A stretch of DNA of 64,000 bases from Pyxicephalus adspersus (GCF_032062135.1 NC_092858.1:166000664-166064663); one strand, 5' to 3'. Numbered from the stretch's first letter, positions 1 to 12,927 are shown. Notes: generated from the sequence alone by a model not told the origin. Numbers and translations: made by a program.

Positions 1-3000
1 ACTGACAGGGTAAGTGGCTGCTTTGACAACCAGTGAATACTATGCAAAGCTCCCAACAGCAAAACAAACAGGGGCCTCTGTGTGTGGGCACGTTGTGCAG
101 AGAAGTACGTGAAAAACACTTACGGGAATGATCTATTCACCTATTGTCCTGCCACTTATTCCTTCCTATAGCACTCCAAACACTGAGCAGGTAAGAACAA
201 TCCTGAACTGACGAGCCCTTAAAGAAAAAATAGAAATATATCCCAATGCAGGACATTGTGAAACATTGTCTATTTCGTTATTCATTCCACTGAGATGAGC
301 AATTCTAGCAACTTCTCCTCCATTTACAATTCACATAACTATGTATGTTTCACCAAGTTCAATACTTACTTATTAATAACATTTAGGATTATGGTAAATC
401 CAGGTTTGCAAATTGAGGGTTGTCGCCATTAATAGGGAACAATTTGCCATGCCGTGCATTCCTTTGGCCAAGTGAGCCAAAAAAGCCATTGAAAAGAATG
501 GATAACCCAGCGCTCTTTATACAAAAGGGGACCTTACAGAACCCATTTTATGTGTTGGAGATGTTAGTGAGAACTGACGGTTGTGCATATTCCTTTTCTT
601 TCATTTTGGCATTGTTACACATCAACCATGGCAATGTCCAGAAACCCATGCCATTTGTTTGACAATAGCTTGCTTATAAGCCCTACAACTGTAGTATTGA
701 ATGCCAGAATTACTCTACAGCACCATAGACTTCATGGAGGTTCACCAAAAAGTTCACAAAGCAAAACATGAAAAACTTTTCAAGCAAATTATGTTATAGA
801 TCCTTAAAGGAAAATAGTATAATAGAAAACCATGACTATACATTCAACCTGTGTTTTTATTGTATCCAAAGTAAAAGCTCTCTTTTTTCCTTGTGTTGGT
901 TCTGGTCACTACACTGCCTATGCCACCCATGAGGGTCACTGGTACCACTTCAATGACGGAGGAGGAGACACTGGGAAAAGCCAAAGTGGAGCTTCCAGTC
1001 AATGACACTCATTCCCATAAACTTCACACATTCCACTAATATTTATTTGGATTTTAATATTAATTTATGCATTTTAATGGCTTTATTAAAAGCTAAATGG
1101 CTATCAGAGATAGAGTAAAATGTATTTATAGAACTCCATCACCACCTCTACCAGCACAGAGGTTTAAAATTCTCGCATCACAAATTATCATTAATAATCA
1201 TGCACTCAATATACCAGAATTTGTACTTGGTTAAAAAAAAACATTGGTAATAAGATTAAATTATAGGTTGATATGCAAGACTGAATAGCCCTATTGATCT
1301 TTGTCAGAAAAAGCACAGAAAAATGCAAAATGTTAAACTATCAGCAGAGCATTAAAATAGGGAAATTTACCAATAAGGATGCTTATTCCAGTGCCAACAG
1401 TGTAAACGGTGATTACAGGACAGGAAGACAAACCCATAGAAGTCTATGGGGCTGCAATGTGCAGTTAGTGGGGCTCTGCCATCCATAAGTAGTTATCTGT
1501 GACTTACCACCACATAATTCTGTAGAGCAATTTTTCTCAACTACAGTTCCTCCAGAGGTTTCTGGGGGTTCTTTGAGCAATTTGTGTCTCTTGGGTCAGT
1601 TTAGGTGACACCAATGATCTTTTAGGGTGATTCTTCCCAATGGCCAGTAATATAGGAAGCATTCTTCCTACTGATTACCATGCTAATGTACTCTATAGTA
1701 TAGTAGGGGTTACCTGCAGACCTGAAAGTTATTTCAAGGGTTTCTATAAAGTTTGTAGTGTGCAGATGCGACGAAGTTATCGCTGGTTGTATGCAAACAG
1801 AGGAGCTTAGCAAGCATGCATTTGTGTACAGGGACAATGGTGGGTCAGGGGAAGAGGGCAAAAATACAAATTTCTATTTTGCCATACCTTGCTCTTCCTG
1901 ATTCCCTTCTCATCCATATGCTGATAACTTTTTATTACATATCTTATCTTAAACCCAATGATGTCATATCTGGGTATCTGCACTTCTCTATGCATGCAGG
2001 CAGACCATGGCTAACGAGAGGGACATAGAACAGCCATAGATTCCTGAAAATCTCACAGCACCTTCTATTGATATTCATCTCAAAATCCCTCAGCCTTGAT
2101 GCCAGCAGTGGTTTTGAACTTTGGAGGAGTTATGCAAATAATAAAAAGCCTTGTTGAGAAGAGTAGGAGTTCATAGCAGCATGTATGTGCATGCAAACTG
2201 TGCATATGTAATACCCAGATGTTATGCTGTGAATAATTTAATGAACTGGGTGGGCTACAAAGAGTTCTGGGTGGGCCAGGAATAGACGATGCTGGATATC
2301 TTCCAGCCAGGAAATGTCTGCAGCTTCTAATGCACATTGGCTCACAGTGTGCACTGAACTCAGAGTAAGCAATCTCAGTACAGGAAAGCAACTTTTACAA
2401 CTGTACAAGACTGAAGATAAAGATGGAGTTCGGCTGTAAAAAAAAAATGGGTTTGGCTTTGCAATACTTAAACCCCAATCTAATATAAATATAGCCCATT
2501 TGCCAAGTAAGTTCACTTTCAGGTGCGATCAAACCCCTGGATAAAAGGTATCATTTTGTAACCACATGACTTAAAGCCTTTAATACTTTGCTGTCAAAAC
2601 AATGTTTAGTAAATTCTGTTTTTTGCTTAAAGAAACCTTTCTTTGATACATTGTAATTCCCACTGAGAGCTCCCTGCACTTTCTGTGAAGTTTTTTTGCT
2701 GTATTCTGAATGGTAAAAGAAAACATTGATCCTTCTGTTTCCTTTCTCTGTTTTCTTCTCTTTTCTGCTAGGTATCTTGTGTCTGTTTTCTCATGAAAGC
2801 CATCTTTCATCAGGCCTAAGGCTGCTAGTATATTTGTTGTGTTTTGTTTGGGGAATTAGAATTCTTCTATTTGGGGAGATTATAAGGATTGCCTATAGGA
2901 CGGGTCTCACCCATTCTATGTTTGAAGAATGCAACTTCTCAGGGTAGAATCAACAAGGCGCTGCCTATAGCTCAATGGTGCCGAGATTATGCCGTTGTTG

Positions 3001-3224
3001 TCACACCGGAGAACAAAGATATTTATTAAAAGTGAAGGTCCTGTAAAAGGACGCATTCAGGGAAAAGTAGGATAGCGTGACACACTGAATTAAATACTTC
3101 TTTTAAACATATGTCTAGTGGTGGAGCCACTGAACTAAAATACATCTGTCATGGAAGAAGTATGGAGATGGCCACGTCCGGCTACTCTTTCTGTAAATTT
3201 TACTTGCCTGGCTCTCATGCTAAT
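1..3224. other. gene-free stretch with decayed repeats
   Basis: No conserved protein or splice structure is visible on either strand. Open frames are short and unrelated to known families. The stretch holds a decayed hAT-like repeat at about 1528-1760. At about 2250-2480 it holds a copy of an interspersed repeat that recurs at 28862-29042 (same strand) and 29385-29575 (inverted). The rest is AT-rich and unassigned. Confidence 0.6.
1528..1760 (+). mobile_element. decayed hAT-like non-autonomous repeat
   Basis: This belongs to a family whose left end reads like CAGTGTTTCTCAACC and whose right end is its reverse complement. The interior is recognised by 'ggttctttgagcaatttgtg' followed by 'gacaccaatgatctttt'. 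Other copies lie at 29701-29980, 31362-31635, 47402-47698 and 56318-56808. The right terminus is lost here. Confidence 0.5.
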
Positions 3225-3370
3225 CTCTTAGATTGTAAGCTCTTCTGGGCAGGGTCCTCTCCTCCTCCTGTGTCACTGCCTGTGTCTGTCTGTCATCTGC
3301 AACCCCTATTTAACTTACAGTACTGCGTAATATGTTGGCGCTTCTGTATATAAATCATGATTATTATTAA
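3225..3370 (+). mobile_element. LINE 3' end (L2/CR1-like)
   Basis: The segment runs from 'gattgtaagctcttctgggc' through 'gtgtcactgcctgtgtctg' to a tail like 'gcgcttctgtatataaatca'. The same 3' sequence follows reverse-transcriptase-like C-terminal coding remnants at 45120-45735, so this is read as a 5'-truncated LINE copy. Confidence 0.55.
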
Positions 3371-3594
3371 TTCTTTGGTCCCAATGTATCATAGACTCTA
3401 AACCTTTATTAGGATATAAAGATACTCTGACTTTCCCATTCTGGGCCAAGTAACTGGCTTTTTTCAGTACATGGTAAGCAATGGCAGTCTATATATTTAA
3501 TTCCTGGTAGGTATACGTGTAATCAGGGGTGGACATAAGAAGATGCAAAGTGTGCTACTGCACAAGGGCCCTGGACCCTTCTCAGCTAATGGGG

Positions 3595-3925
3595 CCTCCG
3601 TGTGGAATCGGCTCCCTCAGGAAGTAGTTTCAGCGACTACTATAGATTGCTTTAGGAAAAAGCTGGATGATTTCTAGAAGCACAGAATATAACTGGGGAT
3701 AAGGATTTAAAGTAAAGATAACAAAGACTGTTGATCCAGGGAACATCCAATTGACCCATGAAATCAGGAAGGAATTTTTTCCCCTGTTGGAGCAAATTGT
3801 ACCAGGGTTTTTTTTGCCTCCCTCTGGATCAACTATGTCTTATAGGGGTTTATATCTGTGATATGTTTCTTTCTCTAGTGGTTGAACTTGATGGACTTTT
3901 TTCAACATGACTTACTATGTAATAT
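3595..3925 (+). mobile_element. LINE C-terminal fragment and 3' tail
   Basis: The start translates to a motif like W-N-R-L-P-Q-E-V-V followed by F-R-K-K-L-D, the kind of C-terminal sequence found in many non-LTR retrotransposon polyproteins. Stop codons follow. The segment ends in 'ggttgaacttgatggacttt' and a pyrimidine-rich tail, which I recall as a common amphibian repeat end. The family is uncertain. Confidence 0.45.
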
Positions 3926-3994
3926 CGCGGTGCAGCATGTGCAGCTGCACAAGGGCCCCCATACAGTCCTTAGCTAGCAGGGGTCCCAACAGCA

Positions 3995-4445
3995 ACTACC
4001 ATGATCCCTGCCTGCAAGCCTGCTCTCATTTGACATCTTCAGATGCAATCTGTACAGTAAGGGTATGTAATGGGAGTTGTCAAATGACGGCAGGGCTGCA
4101 GGTAAGAACCATGTGTGTTGCTGCAGGGTTCTGGTTGCTTCTGGCTGAGGACTTTACACCCTTGGAGCTAGGAGAGAAAATGGTAGGAAAAAACATAGGA
4201 AGAACTTGCAGTCTCCCAGCCAGGAGGGGCCCCTGCAGAAACTCACATGGTTCCTGCCTGCAAGCCTGCCCTCATTTGACATCTTGGGGCACGAGCTGAA
4301 CACTGAGGGTGCATGCTGCAAGTGGTCAAATGAGAGCAGGCTTGCAGGCAGGGACCATGCGACTCGCTGCATGGGGCCTCTGCTGGTTTAGGACTTCCTG
4401 CCCTTGGGGCAAAGAGAGAAAATGGTGGGAGGGAACAACTCGCAA
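3995..4445. repeat. two tandem hairpin repeat units
   Basis: Two units (about 3999-4112 and 4246-4361) each contain an arm like 'cctgcctgcaagcctg' and, downstream, its reverse complement 'caggcttgcaggcaggg'. Each unit is followed by a similar 'gagagaaaatggt' block. It is a tandem duplication of an imperfect palindrome. No coding function is visible. Confidence 0.65.
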
Positions 4446-4926
4446 TCTTCAAACTTGAGAAGAGAATTATGCCATGACACCCTTTTGTTTGGCTGGTGGG
4501 GGGACTAAATCAATCGATGTTAGGAGCCTTGGTTTGAGATCCCTTGTTGGTTGCATAGATTTAACCACTAGAAGATTCTCCTTGTCATGACCGAAGGGCA
4601 ATTTTAATGGAGAACTTCTTTCTCCCTTCCTCCGACAAGATTTTACCTTCAACACTCTTAATTGTTGCTTTTCCTCCAGTTCTTTGGCCCATGTGGGGTA
4701 GTACATCAGGGGATTTAACATAACTTACCACCCCTCAGTGTTGGGTCACTATTTTACCAAGAAGCCATCCATGTCTTCTTGCATGCCGTATGACATCACA
4801 TGACCTACAAGTACCCTCAGGAGCCTAAATAAGGTATGTGATAGCAGACGATTGCACAGAAGAAGAGGACCCTACACCACCACAGTGCTATTCCAAAGGG
4901 GGTACTGGTGCATGCACATGTTAAAT

Positions 4927-5316
4927 CAGTGGTCCCCAACCTTTTGGAGCTTGCAAACCATTAAATCTATAGACTCTGGACCACGCATGCACGGGGGAGA
5001 AGAAGCTTCCCCCAGAGTGACGTCATGATGCCGTAACCTACCTTCTCTCCCATCGCAGGTCTGAGCCTTCGAAGGGAGAGTGGACAGGTAGTGTCCAAAG
5101 ACACAACCCGCCCACCACCCTGTGCTTTCGATCTGTACAGAAGACATGGTTCGTGGCTCTGGCCAGTGCGCCCCCCCCAACAGCGTGGTCCTTTTTTTGG
5201 AGGAGTGCTCTGGGGGGTGCATCAGCCAGAATCACAGACCACCGCTGGTCACCATGCTCTTGCTGCCCAGCTGTCAGACGTCTAGTGGGCCGCAGAGTGG
5301 GGGTTGGGGACCTCTG
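4927..5316. mobile_element. hAT-like MITE, 390 bp
   Basis: The terminal inverted repeats are 'cagtggtccccaacc' at the left and 'ggttggggacctctg' at the right. The flanking 8-bp target duplication is TGTTAAAT / TGTTATAT with one mismatch. A related repeat unit downstream (about 5443-5465) shows the uninterrupted site. Open frames inside are incidental. Related elements lie at 20010-20377, 55469-56207 and 59748-60012. Confidence 0.8.
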
Positions 5317-5570
5317 TGTTATATGACCTCTGGGTGGGTCATTGAAACATTAGTAGCCTCCATTGCACTGTAAGAAGGATTTCCATACTCCAAGTGGATA
5401 TCAGCATAAGGCAAAATTCTGTATGGGAGAAAGGGGGGTTGTGGTGCATGCACTTGTTATATGACCTTTGGATGGGTCACCAATACATTAGTACCCTCCT
5501 TAGCGTCTAATGAAGGATTTCCAAACTCTGCGTTGATATATATTAGTATGAGGCAAAAAAAAAACAAAGA
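5317..5570 (+). repeat. direct repeat units of about 130 bp
   Basis: The block 'ttatatgacctctgggtggg' with 'acattagtagcctcc' and 'gaaggatttccatactcc' is repeated at 5457-5570 with moderate divergence. The first unit was split by the hAT element at 4927-5316. Confidence 0.6.
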
Positions 5571-5649
5571 CAGCACACTGGTAATGAACAAGTGAGGTAT
5601 TATGGGATGATGTCTCCACGGAGAAGAAGTAACATTATTTAACCACAAT

Positions 5650-6269
5650 TACACACAGACACTATATGTGTTGAAAGCTGAAAGACGAGCCTTTTGGACC
5701 CGAGACAAAATCTTCCAACCTGAAACACAAGACGTGGTTTTCTCTTCCAGCAATGGGTTGAAACTTGTTGGAAAGGTGTTTGCGGAATATACAGAGCATT
5801 GTACGTCCCCAGAACACAAACAGGTAACAATGTATCCTGTGGAAGAGATCACAAATGCAGGCTCATTTGTATAGACGGAGGAGAGTGTGTAAGCCTGAGG
5901 TTTCTGTGGTAAACCTGAACTGTGTGTTTTTTAGAGTGTGCTATCACTGTCTGACCTCAGTTGTTTTACCCGACATGTTTGTGGTTTCTGTCTCCAAACA
6001 ATCGCCGAGATAAGCAAATATGCAGCTACCACATCCATCGCCCGTTTTCACCAGGCACCTGTTCTCAGAGCAAATAGTGTTGTCAGTTCATTTCTGTGAG
6101 CTGCCACGGTGCACAGATAATGGAGGCACAATGGTCCACTCACACAGCCAATCATACGGATCACCTGGCCTTTGTGTTTGAACTGCCCAAGCTGGAGCCT
6201 GCTCGGCCATAGTGGTATGGAGAACAAGGACCTCAAGTTCAACATTAATAAAAAGTCCATCCTGAGATA
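5650..6269. other. gene-free stretch, nothing recognised
   Basis: No repeat family or conserved reading frame is recognised. Open frames on both strands overlap each other and look incidental. Confidence 0.5.
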
Positions 6270-6496
6270 TTGAGCCTGATTTATTAAAGCTCTCCAAGAC
6301 TGGAGAAGATAGATTATCATGGGAGAAGCTGATCCAGCTTACCTGGTATGGGCCTGGGCCTGGACTGAAAACATTTACCAACTAACAGCAAATGATATTT
6401 AAGAACATCTAAACCAAAAGTTTGCTGGATCACCCAGCTTCTCCCATGATAGTCTATTTTCTCCAGTCTTGGAAAGCTTTAAAAAAAATCATGCCC
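6270..6496. mobile_element. palindromic long-TIR MITE
   Basis: The left arm reads 'gcctgatttattaaagctct' then 'ccaagactggagaagat', and the right arm is its reverse complement. The centre carries a block like 'aacatttaccaactaacagc'. At least seven full or partial copies occur here: 15417-15639, 28220-28439, 33060-33213, 34261-gap, 59222-59356, 61994-62027 and 62193-62412. The superfamily is not assigned. The copy at 15417 is flanked by TA on both sides. Confidence 0.7.
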
Positions 6497-6540
6497 GTTG
6501 GAGTTGACTTACTAAAAGAATAAAGGCTGTTCACTTAGGC

Positions 6541-8702
6541 CAGGGGTGTCCAAACTTTTTGCAAAGAGGGCCAGATTAGGAGGGTGCGGTGAGGGATTCC
6601 CTATGCACGGAGTCTGCTGTCAGTGCGGGCTCCGTGCAGAGCACATTTTTGAAATCTGAGTGGGTGCGGGTCCTGCACAGCACACTCCTACTCTAAATGA
6701 CTTAGGGGATCCCCTGGGCACACATGGGGACTCCCGTCCTGCCAATTATGCCTGCCGAGTAGCAGGCCGATAAATTGCAAGATAGTTGATTAACTCTAAT
6801 GAAATATAAAATAGCTTTTTGGTACTTCTAACCCTCGAGTTGATAATAATAGCATCCAAATTTGAGAGTTTTTCTAGTTTAAAGATAAATTTTAATAAAA
6901 GTGAAATTCTATCCCTAGCCAGGTCTGCTACAGTGGTGTAAAGTTGGAAGGGTCATGTTCTGTTTAAAATGGCAGTTGATTCTATACTTTATTTAGGGCT
7001 TCGTAATGGCCGTCTACCATCCTCATTATACAAATTGAATTATCCACCTTTGATAACTAAAATGCAAAAAGAATTAAGAATGTGGGAAAATTTGCCCTTT
7101 TCATTTTTGGGCCGTTGCCATTTATATAAGATGATGTCATTTTCCAAACTGCTTTACCCTATGCAGACTGTCCCACACTGATGTTATTGCTCTTAAAAAG
7201 GCTTTTACAAAATTTTTGTGAAATGGCAAACGCCCGAGAATATTTTTGTTGAAATTATATTTGCCCAAGTCTGAAGGTGGTGTGGAATTTCCCAACATCA
7301 GACCTTTACAACTTGGCTAGTTTAGCCAGACATGTTGTCGACTGGCTTGGAGGCACATCTTATTGCTCTAATATACATTTGGAGAGTGCAATGGCTCATC
7401 CTTGGAATCTATGTGCACTGTTGCACTGTAAATGTTCAGATTTTCCTACTGTTCTGTGTGATATTTTATTTAGAGATACAGTGGTTACCTGGAAGGCAAT
7501 CAGACAGAGATTTATGATCTGATCTGTTCTATCCGGAGGATCATACCAAAATCTCTTTACCTGAACTGCGGATTAAGTATGGTATTCCGCAACGGGCAGT
7601 TCACCCCCTGTATTACAATCAACTCATGTCCTATCTCAGTTCACTAGTACTTCACTATGCAGAAACATTTTGGCCCAATGGTTTCAATAAAATTCTATCG
7701 CTTTCGCCTCCGAATATTTCAAATATATACGCTTATCTATTACCTGCCTTTAGAAGGCCGTTATCGGTCTCTAATGTGAAAATGTGGCAAAAAGATTTTC
7801 CAGACCAGGATATAGTAGAACATGCTATACAAGGTTATGAAGTGCATGGTCAATGAGATATGGAGGGAGTCCCAATTTATGATACCCCATAGAACTCACA
7901 AGGTGTTTCGACTCTCCACCAATATTCCACAAACTAGAATGTGGCATCTTCAATGTCCTAAGTGTAACTGTACCAGTGCTTCTTTATCTCATCGTTTATG
8001 GTTTTGTCCAAATATCAATGTATTTTGGCACCAAATACTCTTGTTAATATCTAATGTGACCGGACATACTATTCCGAATAATCCTTCCCTGTTGCTGTTC
8101 GGATTCTGGGATGGAACAATATCAGATAACATATCTCACTCAGTACGAACATGGATTGATATCTGTCTTTTGGCTGCCAGGCGAGTAATTATGCATAGCT
8201 GGATACAATCCCAAACGCCTGGTATAGAGCAAGTTATCTCTTCCCTGAAGGTTCTGTTTCACAGAGAGATGCTGAATGCTCAAATACAAGGAGATGATTC
8301 CTTAACTCATTTTTTGCAGGATTGGTACACATTTTTGACTTGTGGATAGAAGTTCGATCCTCGACTCTTTTAAAAATTCAACATGGTCCATAGCCAATAA
8401 TTCTGGCTGATCTACAAAAACTTCTGTTTTCAGATAAGATAATGTGAGTGTGCCCCTTCTTTCCTATATGATGTTACCCCCCTTTGGTTGTTTTTTTTTT
8501 CCGATGTTTGTTGGTTGTATGTGTATGAAAAAAATTACCCAAATAAAAAAAAGTTTAAAAAAAAAACACATGTATTTTATACTGTAGACAACAGTTCTGG
8601 CGGGCCACATAATATTAATGTTTTATTGACAGAAGCTGCGGGCCGGTGGAAATCTGAACACGGGCCACAATTTGCCCCCGGGCCTGACTTTGCACATGCC
8701 TG
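6541..8702. mobile_element. hAT-like element interrupted by a LINE
   Basis: The left end reads 'caggggtgtccaaacttttt' and the right end finishes 'ctttgcacatgcctg', whose reverse complement resembles the left end. A perfect 8-bp target duplication ACTTAGGC lies at 6533-6540 and 8703-8710. hAT sequence occupies about 6541-6770 and 8570-8702. The middle is a nested LINE. Confidence 0.8.
6770..8568 (+). pseudogene. 5'-truncated L1/Tx1-like LINE, broken pol
   Basis: Frames encode, in order, a reverse transcriptase segment with 'LKINFNKSEIL' (about 6870-6905), a 'WENLPFSFLGRCHLYKMM' segment (about 7080-7140) and a C-terminal zinc-knuckle-like stretch with 'CPKCNCTSASLSHRLWFCP' (about 7957-8010). 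These are C-terminal ORF2 features of L1/Tx1-type non-LTR retrotransposons. The frame changes at least three times, endonuclease and the catalytic palm are absent, and the copy ends in A-rich sequence at 8540-8566. It is a dead fragment inserted into a hAT element. Confidence 0.75.
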
Positions 8703-8710
8703 ACTTAGGC

Positions 8711-11244
8711 AATGGATATTTCACTTAGCTTAGTGAATGCAGGGAAAATTCACCTAACAAAGAATATCCAATCTCATGCAAAGAAATCACATGATCACCT
8801 ATTCCCCTTTCAATAGGATAGTGTACTTTTCCAGGCGAACAATTTATATTTCTTCAAAGCAACCCCATTGTAAAGAAACTCAGCAAAGCAAAGTTCACTG
8901 AGCAGTTTAGCACAATGAGGAATTTGGCTTAAGCCATTAGAACCTTATTATGTGTTTGCAATGCACAATGAACCTTATCTACTTCGAAAACTTACTATAA
9001 TGTAGCTTACCAACATTTAGATGTGGTAGCTCCATTTGCTGCGTTTCAGGCTTTTTTAACTTGGCCTGCCAGGAACTCATTTTTTGTCGTAGAATGACAA
9101 CGCTGAATCTCTGTACTGTATTTATTGAGGAGCAGCATTGCCACACTTTTGATTTAGATACCAAACGGTTCCGCTACTCTCCATCTTTATACCTGATAGA
9201 AGAGAATGGGGTGACCTGATAACATTGAGATTTTAGTTTTACAGACAGATTTTTTTGTAGGGTCATCACCAATTTTGCCAAAGGCTGTGGTTACATGCAT
9301 GAAAATCTGTAAAATGAATAAACTGCCCATTTACAGAAGTTCTGGGTAATGGTTTAAACAATGACCACATGTAATAAAACTTGTATTCCAGGTGCCTTTT
9401 TTCGGTGTGAGAACACGGTCATGGATCGGCCTGTTGCGTCTTCCCATACAATGACAGCGGTTAATGAACTGGCTGGATGTAACATCTTTTGCAACTGAAG
9501 AACAAAAATGTAGATAATTCTCCAACAGTCAAAATATCTCAGAGAGAAATAGCAGGCTGTTGTGATCATCCTGAAACCGAACACCTGTCTGCTTCTGGGG
9601 CGAACCTTTCAGACAGGGAGACTTCTTCAGAGCTACTGTAATACACTGAGAAGGTCAGATTTCTGCTTCAAAGGTTACACCGTGTAAAATTATCTCAGAG
9701 GAAACAGCTAGAATCATGACAGGTCTTCTCCCTTAAAAGCATATTTTGACTTTGATTAATTTGTCTCCTGGAGTGCGGTTGGTAAAGGAAAGTTTTTAAG
9801 CCCTTAAAACACTAAACAACCTCTTATGAGCTCCCTACAGATCCCAGAGTGACATTAAACACAGGTCTGCATTAAAGAATGTCAACCAAGACTCAAGGTC
9901 GTGTGACACCATGGTTCTTGTTTTTCTACAACACAGATGTATGGTGGGGTTGGTTTTTTAGTATTGCAAAGCAAAAATGTAAAAGTGTAATGGCCAGGGG
10001 GGATTTCTGACCAGGTTGGGCATCCATTGCGCAGAGGAAGCACAGACATAATCATAAATGAAAGCCAACAAGACGGTCAAAATAAAAATGCCAGAGCAGA
10101 AAATCGGCTGGGGTTAGAATGAGGTATAATACGAGTTAATTTCTCCAAAAATAATGAATACAGCAAGTTTCAGCAAAATTGTGAGTTTTCATTCTCCAAA
10201 ACTCATAAGAATATAGAAAAGTTTTTTCATTTTTGGCAAAAATAGGATGGAATAGGTAGAAGACAAAAAAGATAATCACAGCAATTGAGCTCAAAGGGGC
10301 AGTTTTCCCTTGGGCAATTAATGCACCATGCTAGTGGCATGCCTATTAGAAGAGTCCATTCCAATCAGTCTAAGTGGTAAATATGACAAAGAATTGCAAC
10401 TGTATAAGTTTACCTCTGTTTTACATCACCCCAATCATCCAGTGTCTACAAGATCATCACGCCAAATTCTAAAACCAGTGCCAGTTATGGTTTTGTTGGT
10501 GGCTATTATAAGGTTGGCATCCTTTTACATTCTCGTGACCATTACGCCTTATTAGCTAATAAGAATTGATAAGCCTTACTTTATAATTAAAGAGTATGTA
10601 AGCCTAACAATTGTAAGAACAATCAATTTGTAATTGAAAATGGGTCTGTCCTGCATGGATAACACGGGGGTGAGCCTGCAGTAATGTCAATGTATGCCCG
10701 TCTGTTGCCAACTGGCTTTGGAAACAGGAACATTAAACCTCACAATAAAAGTTTTTTTACAAAGCAAAAGTAATATTGAGTTGTTATAATTATTGTGACA
10801 TTGTTCAGTATTAGGAATGGGTTCACAAACATGTAAAAAAAAAAGGAAATTTGTGGACAGCTCAAACCTCTTGATTACCAGCAGCTCCCTAACTAAGCCT
10901 TTCTGTCATCTACTTATTTAACTGATATCGCCAGTGCAAGGAGATCTTCCTGGGATCAGAAAGATAGCAGGCACGATAAGGTATAAACACAGCTTTTTTC
11001 TGTAAGATCCAGTGTGTGCACAACATGGTGGCAGGGCTCCAAAAGCTACGTATGGTAAGCCTATACATTGTTGCCCTACCAAAGCAGGAAAACATGTTAG
11101 TCATTGCAGATATTATTATCCCAATGCAAAGTATTACATATTTGGGGAGGCTGTAATGTGTTTTCTTTTACTTTGCTGGTGGGCTGTAACTTTTAGAAGT
11201 TCCAGCTTCTCCTGTTACATTCTCCATGCTAAACAATACTTTGA
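8711..11244. other. gene-free stretch, nothing recognised
   Basis: No conserved coding sequence, RNA gene or recognised repeat was found. The sequence is AT-rich with short incidental frames. Confidence 0.5.
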
Positions 11245-11578
11245 TATTATTACATAGTATTTATATAGTACCGACATATTACACAGCGCTTTACAAGGCC
11301 GTAGTCTTATCACCAGCTGTTCCTCAAAGGACTTGCAATCTAATGTCCCTACCATAGTCATATGTCATTAATACAGTCTAAGGTCAATTTTGGGGGAAGC
11401 CAATTAACCTAACTGCATGTTTTTGGAATGTGTAAGGAAACCGGAGTACCTGGAGGAAACCCACACAGACACAGGGAAAACCCCCAAACTAATGGAGATA
11501 ATGTCCTAGCCGAGATTTAAACCTGGGACCCAGCTCTGCAAAGGCTGGAGTACAAAGCACTGAGCCACCATGCTGCCA
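11245..11578 (-). mobile_element. tRNA-headed SINE, minus orientation
   Basis: Read on the minus strand it has a tRNA-like head with 'atggtggctcagtgctttg' (A-box-like) and a B-box-like 'aggtttaaatctcggc', then 'acattccaaaaacatgcag'. The tail is like 'agcgctgtgtaatatgtcgg' followed by 'tatataaatact'. Other copies: 21299-21605, 22450-22775, 34928-35205, 38680-39020, 53140-53370, 57690-57890 and 60920-61256. Confidence 0.7.
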
Positions 11579-12861
11579 CTAACCCAACATATATATGTGT
11601 CCTTTATGGGAACCCATCACAATGTGCACAGTTTGCAGGCCTGGGGTCCCATCAATAGTCCCACAGAAATAGCAATCTGCCAGGTCCAGTGGATTAACAC
11701 TCTGGCACCTACTAAACACTGAAATATCACTTTGTAGATGAATGACCCATTGATAAACTACAATCTAGTTGAAAAGGACACGTTAATGTACAGTTGATCT
11801 CTTTGTTGCTTGCCCTTTTTTTTACCAAATACATTGCATATGTTTATATGACTTGCACAATGTAATTTGGCAGCGGCACCAGACAGGGTTAATCCACAAT
11901 GGATCTATAGACACTTATGAAGCCTTGCCATGCATATATTCCCTGCAGAAACAAAACTTTTCACAAAGAGGAGTTTATGCTCTGCAGACGATCATAATGT
12001 GCAAATGTGGACACATGCCAGTTCTTCAAGTCTTCAAAATAAATGTTCTTCTAATCCTTAGAAATTCCTTTGGCACTAGTTCCTCCTGTGTCTTCTGGGA
12101 TTTTTTTATTCCACCCCCGCACCATTAATCCTGTCTTGTCTGGGGTTCTGGTTCTGTATCAGGGCCAGGATCCTCACTATACAGGTTGTGGGCCAGGTGA
12201 AGTCATCAGGAGACAATGCAGGCTACGAAGTGTCCGGTAATGTAAACGGGAGATGTGCAATCAACTCCTGCTTTGTCCTTGACCATGACAGACAACGCCC
12301 AGGGATTACACAAAACTACACCTCTTATGTTCTCAGATTAGGAGAGATAAAGTGCATCTTAGTGTGTCTGCCATATTGTGAACTGAACCATTACTTCTAA
12401 ACATTACACCTATGAACCTTAAAACAAGTCCAGGCAAATGTAAAAAAACATTCCTTTACCTAAAGGAACCCTAATGCTGATATCACAGGTGAAATAAAGT
12501 GGATTGAATAAAAGAAAAATACCTAAAAATCTCCAATATCTACTGGGAAAATGACACTTCTGGAAGTAACAATATGCTGTGTCCCTCGTCAAGTTTCATC
12601 CCATCATGCCCTACTTCACTACAGGACATGAAGGTCAATTGGAAGAACCACTGAGCATTAAGGGGGACATTTCCAAAAGTGTTACTATCCCAGTTTGATG
12701 CACAATACTTCAACAAAGTAGCATTCAGCAGCTGACAGCTCTTTTTTTTGCTGATGATCTTCTCCAGGCCTTTTCATTTACTTCTATAGGCACTAACTCC
12801 ACCATTGGCTGCACATCAACATTCAACATCTGTTTCATGCAAAAGCACTTTTTTCACAAGA
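11579..12861. other. gene-free stretch, nothing recognised
   Basis: No conserved frame or repeat family is recognised. It ends at a trinucleotide microsatellite. Confidence 0.45.
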
Positions 12862-12888
12862 CATTATTATTATTATCATTATTATTAA

Positions 12889-12922
<34 letters not shown>

Positions 12923-12927
12923 AATAA
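12862..12927. repeat. (ATT)n microsatellite
   Basis: This is a near-uniform ATT/TAT trinucleotide tract with two interruptions. It is directly followed by a SINE or LINE tail-like 'ggatttatatagcgccaaca' on the opposite orientation. Confidence 0.9.

Noticed and set aside
4926..5373. Overlapping 64-98 codon frames
   Set aside because: They lie within a GC-rich hAT MITE on both strands and match no protein family I know.
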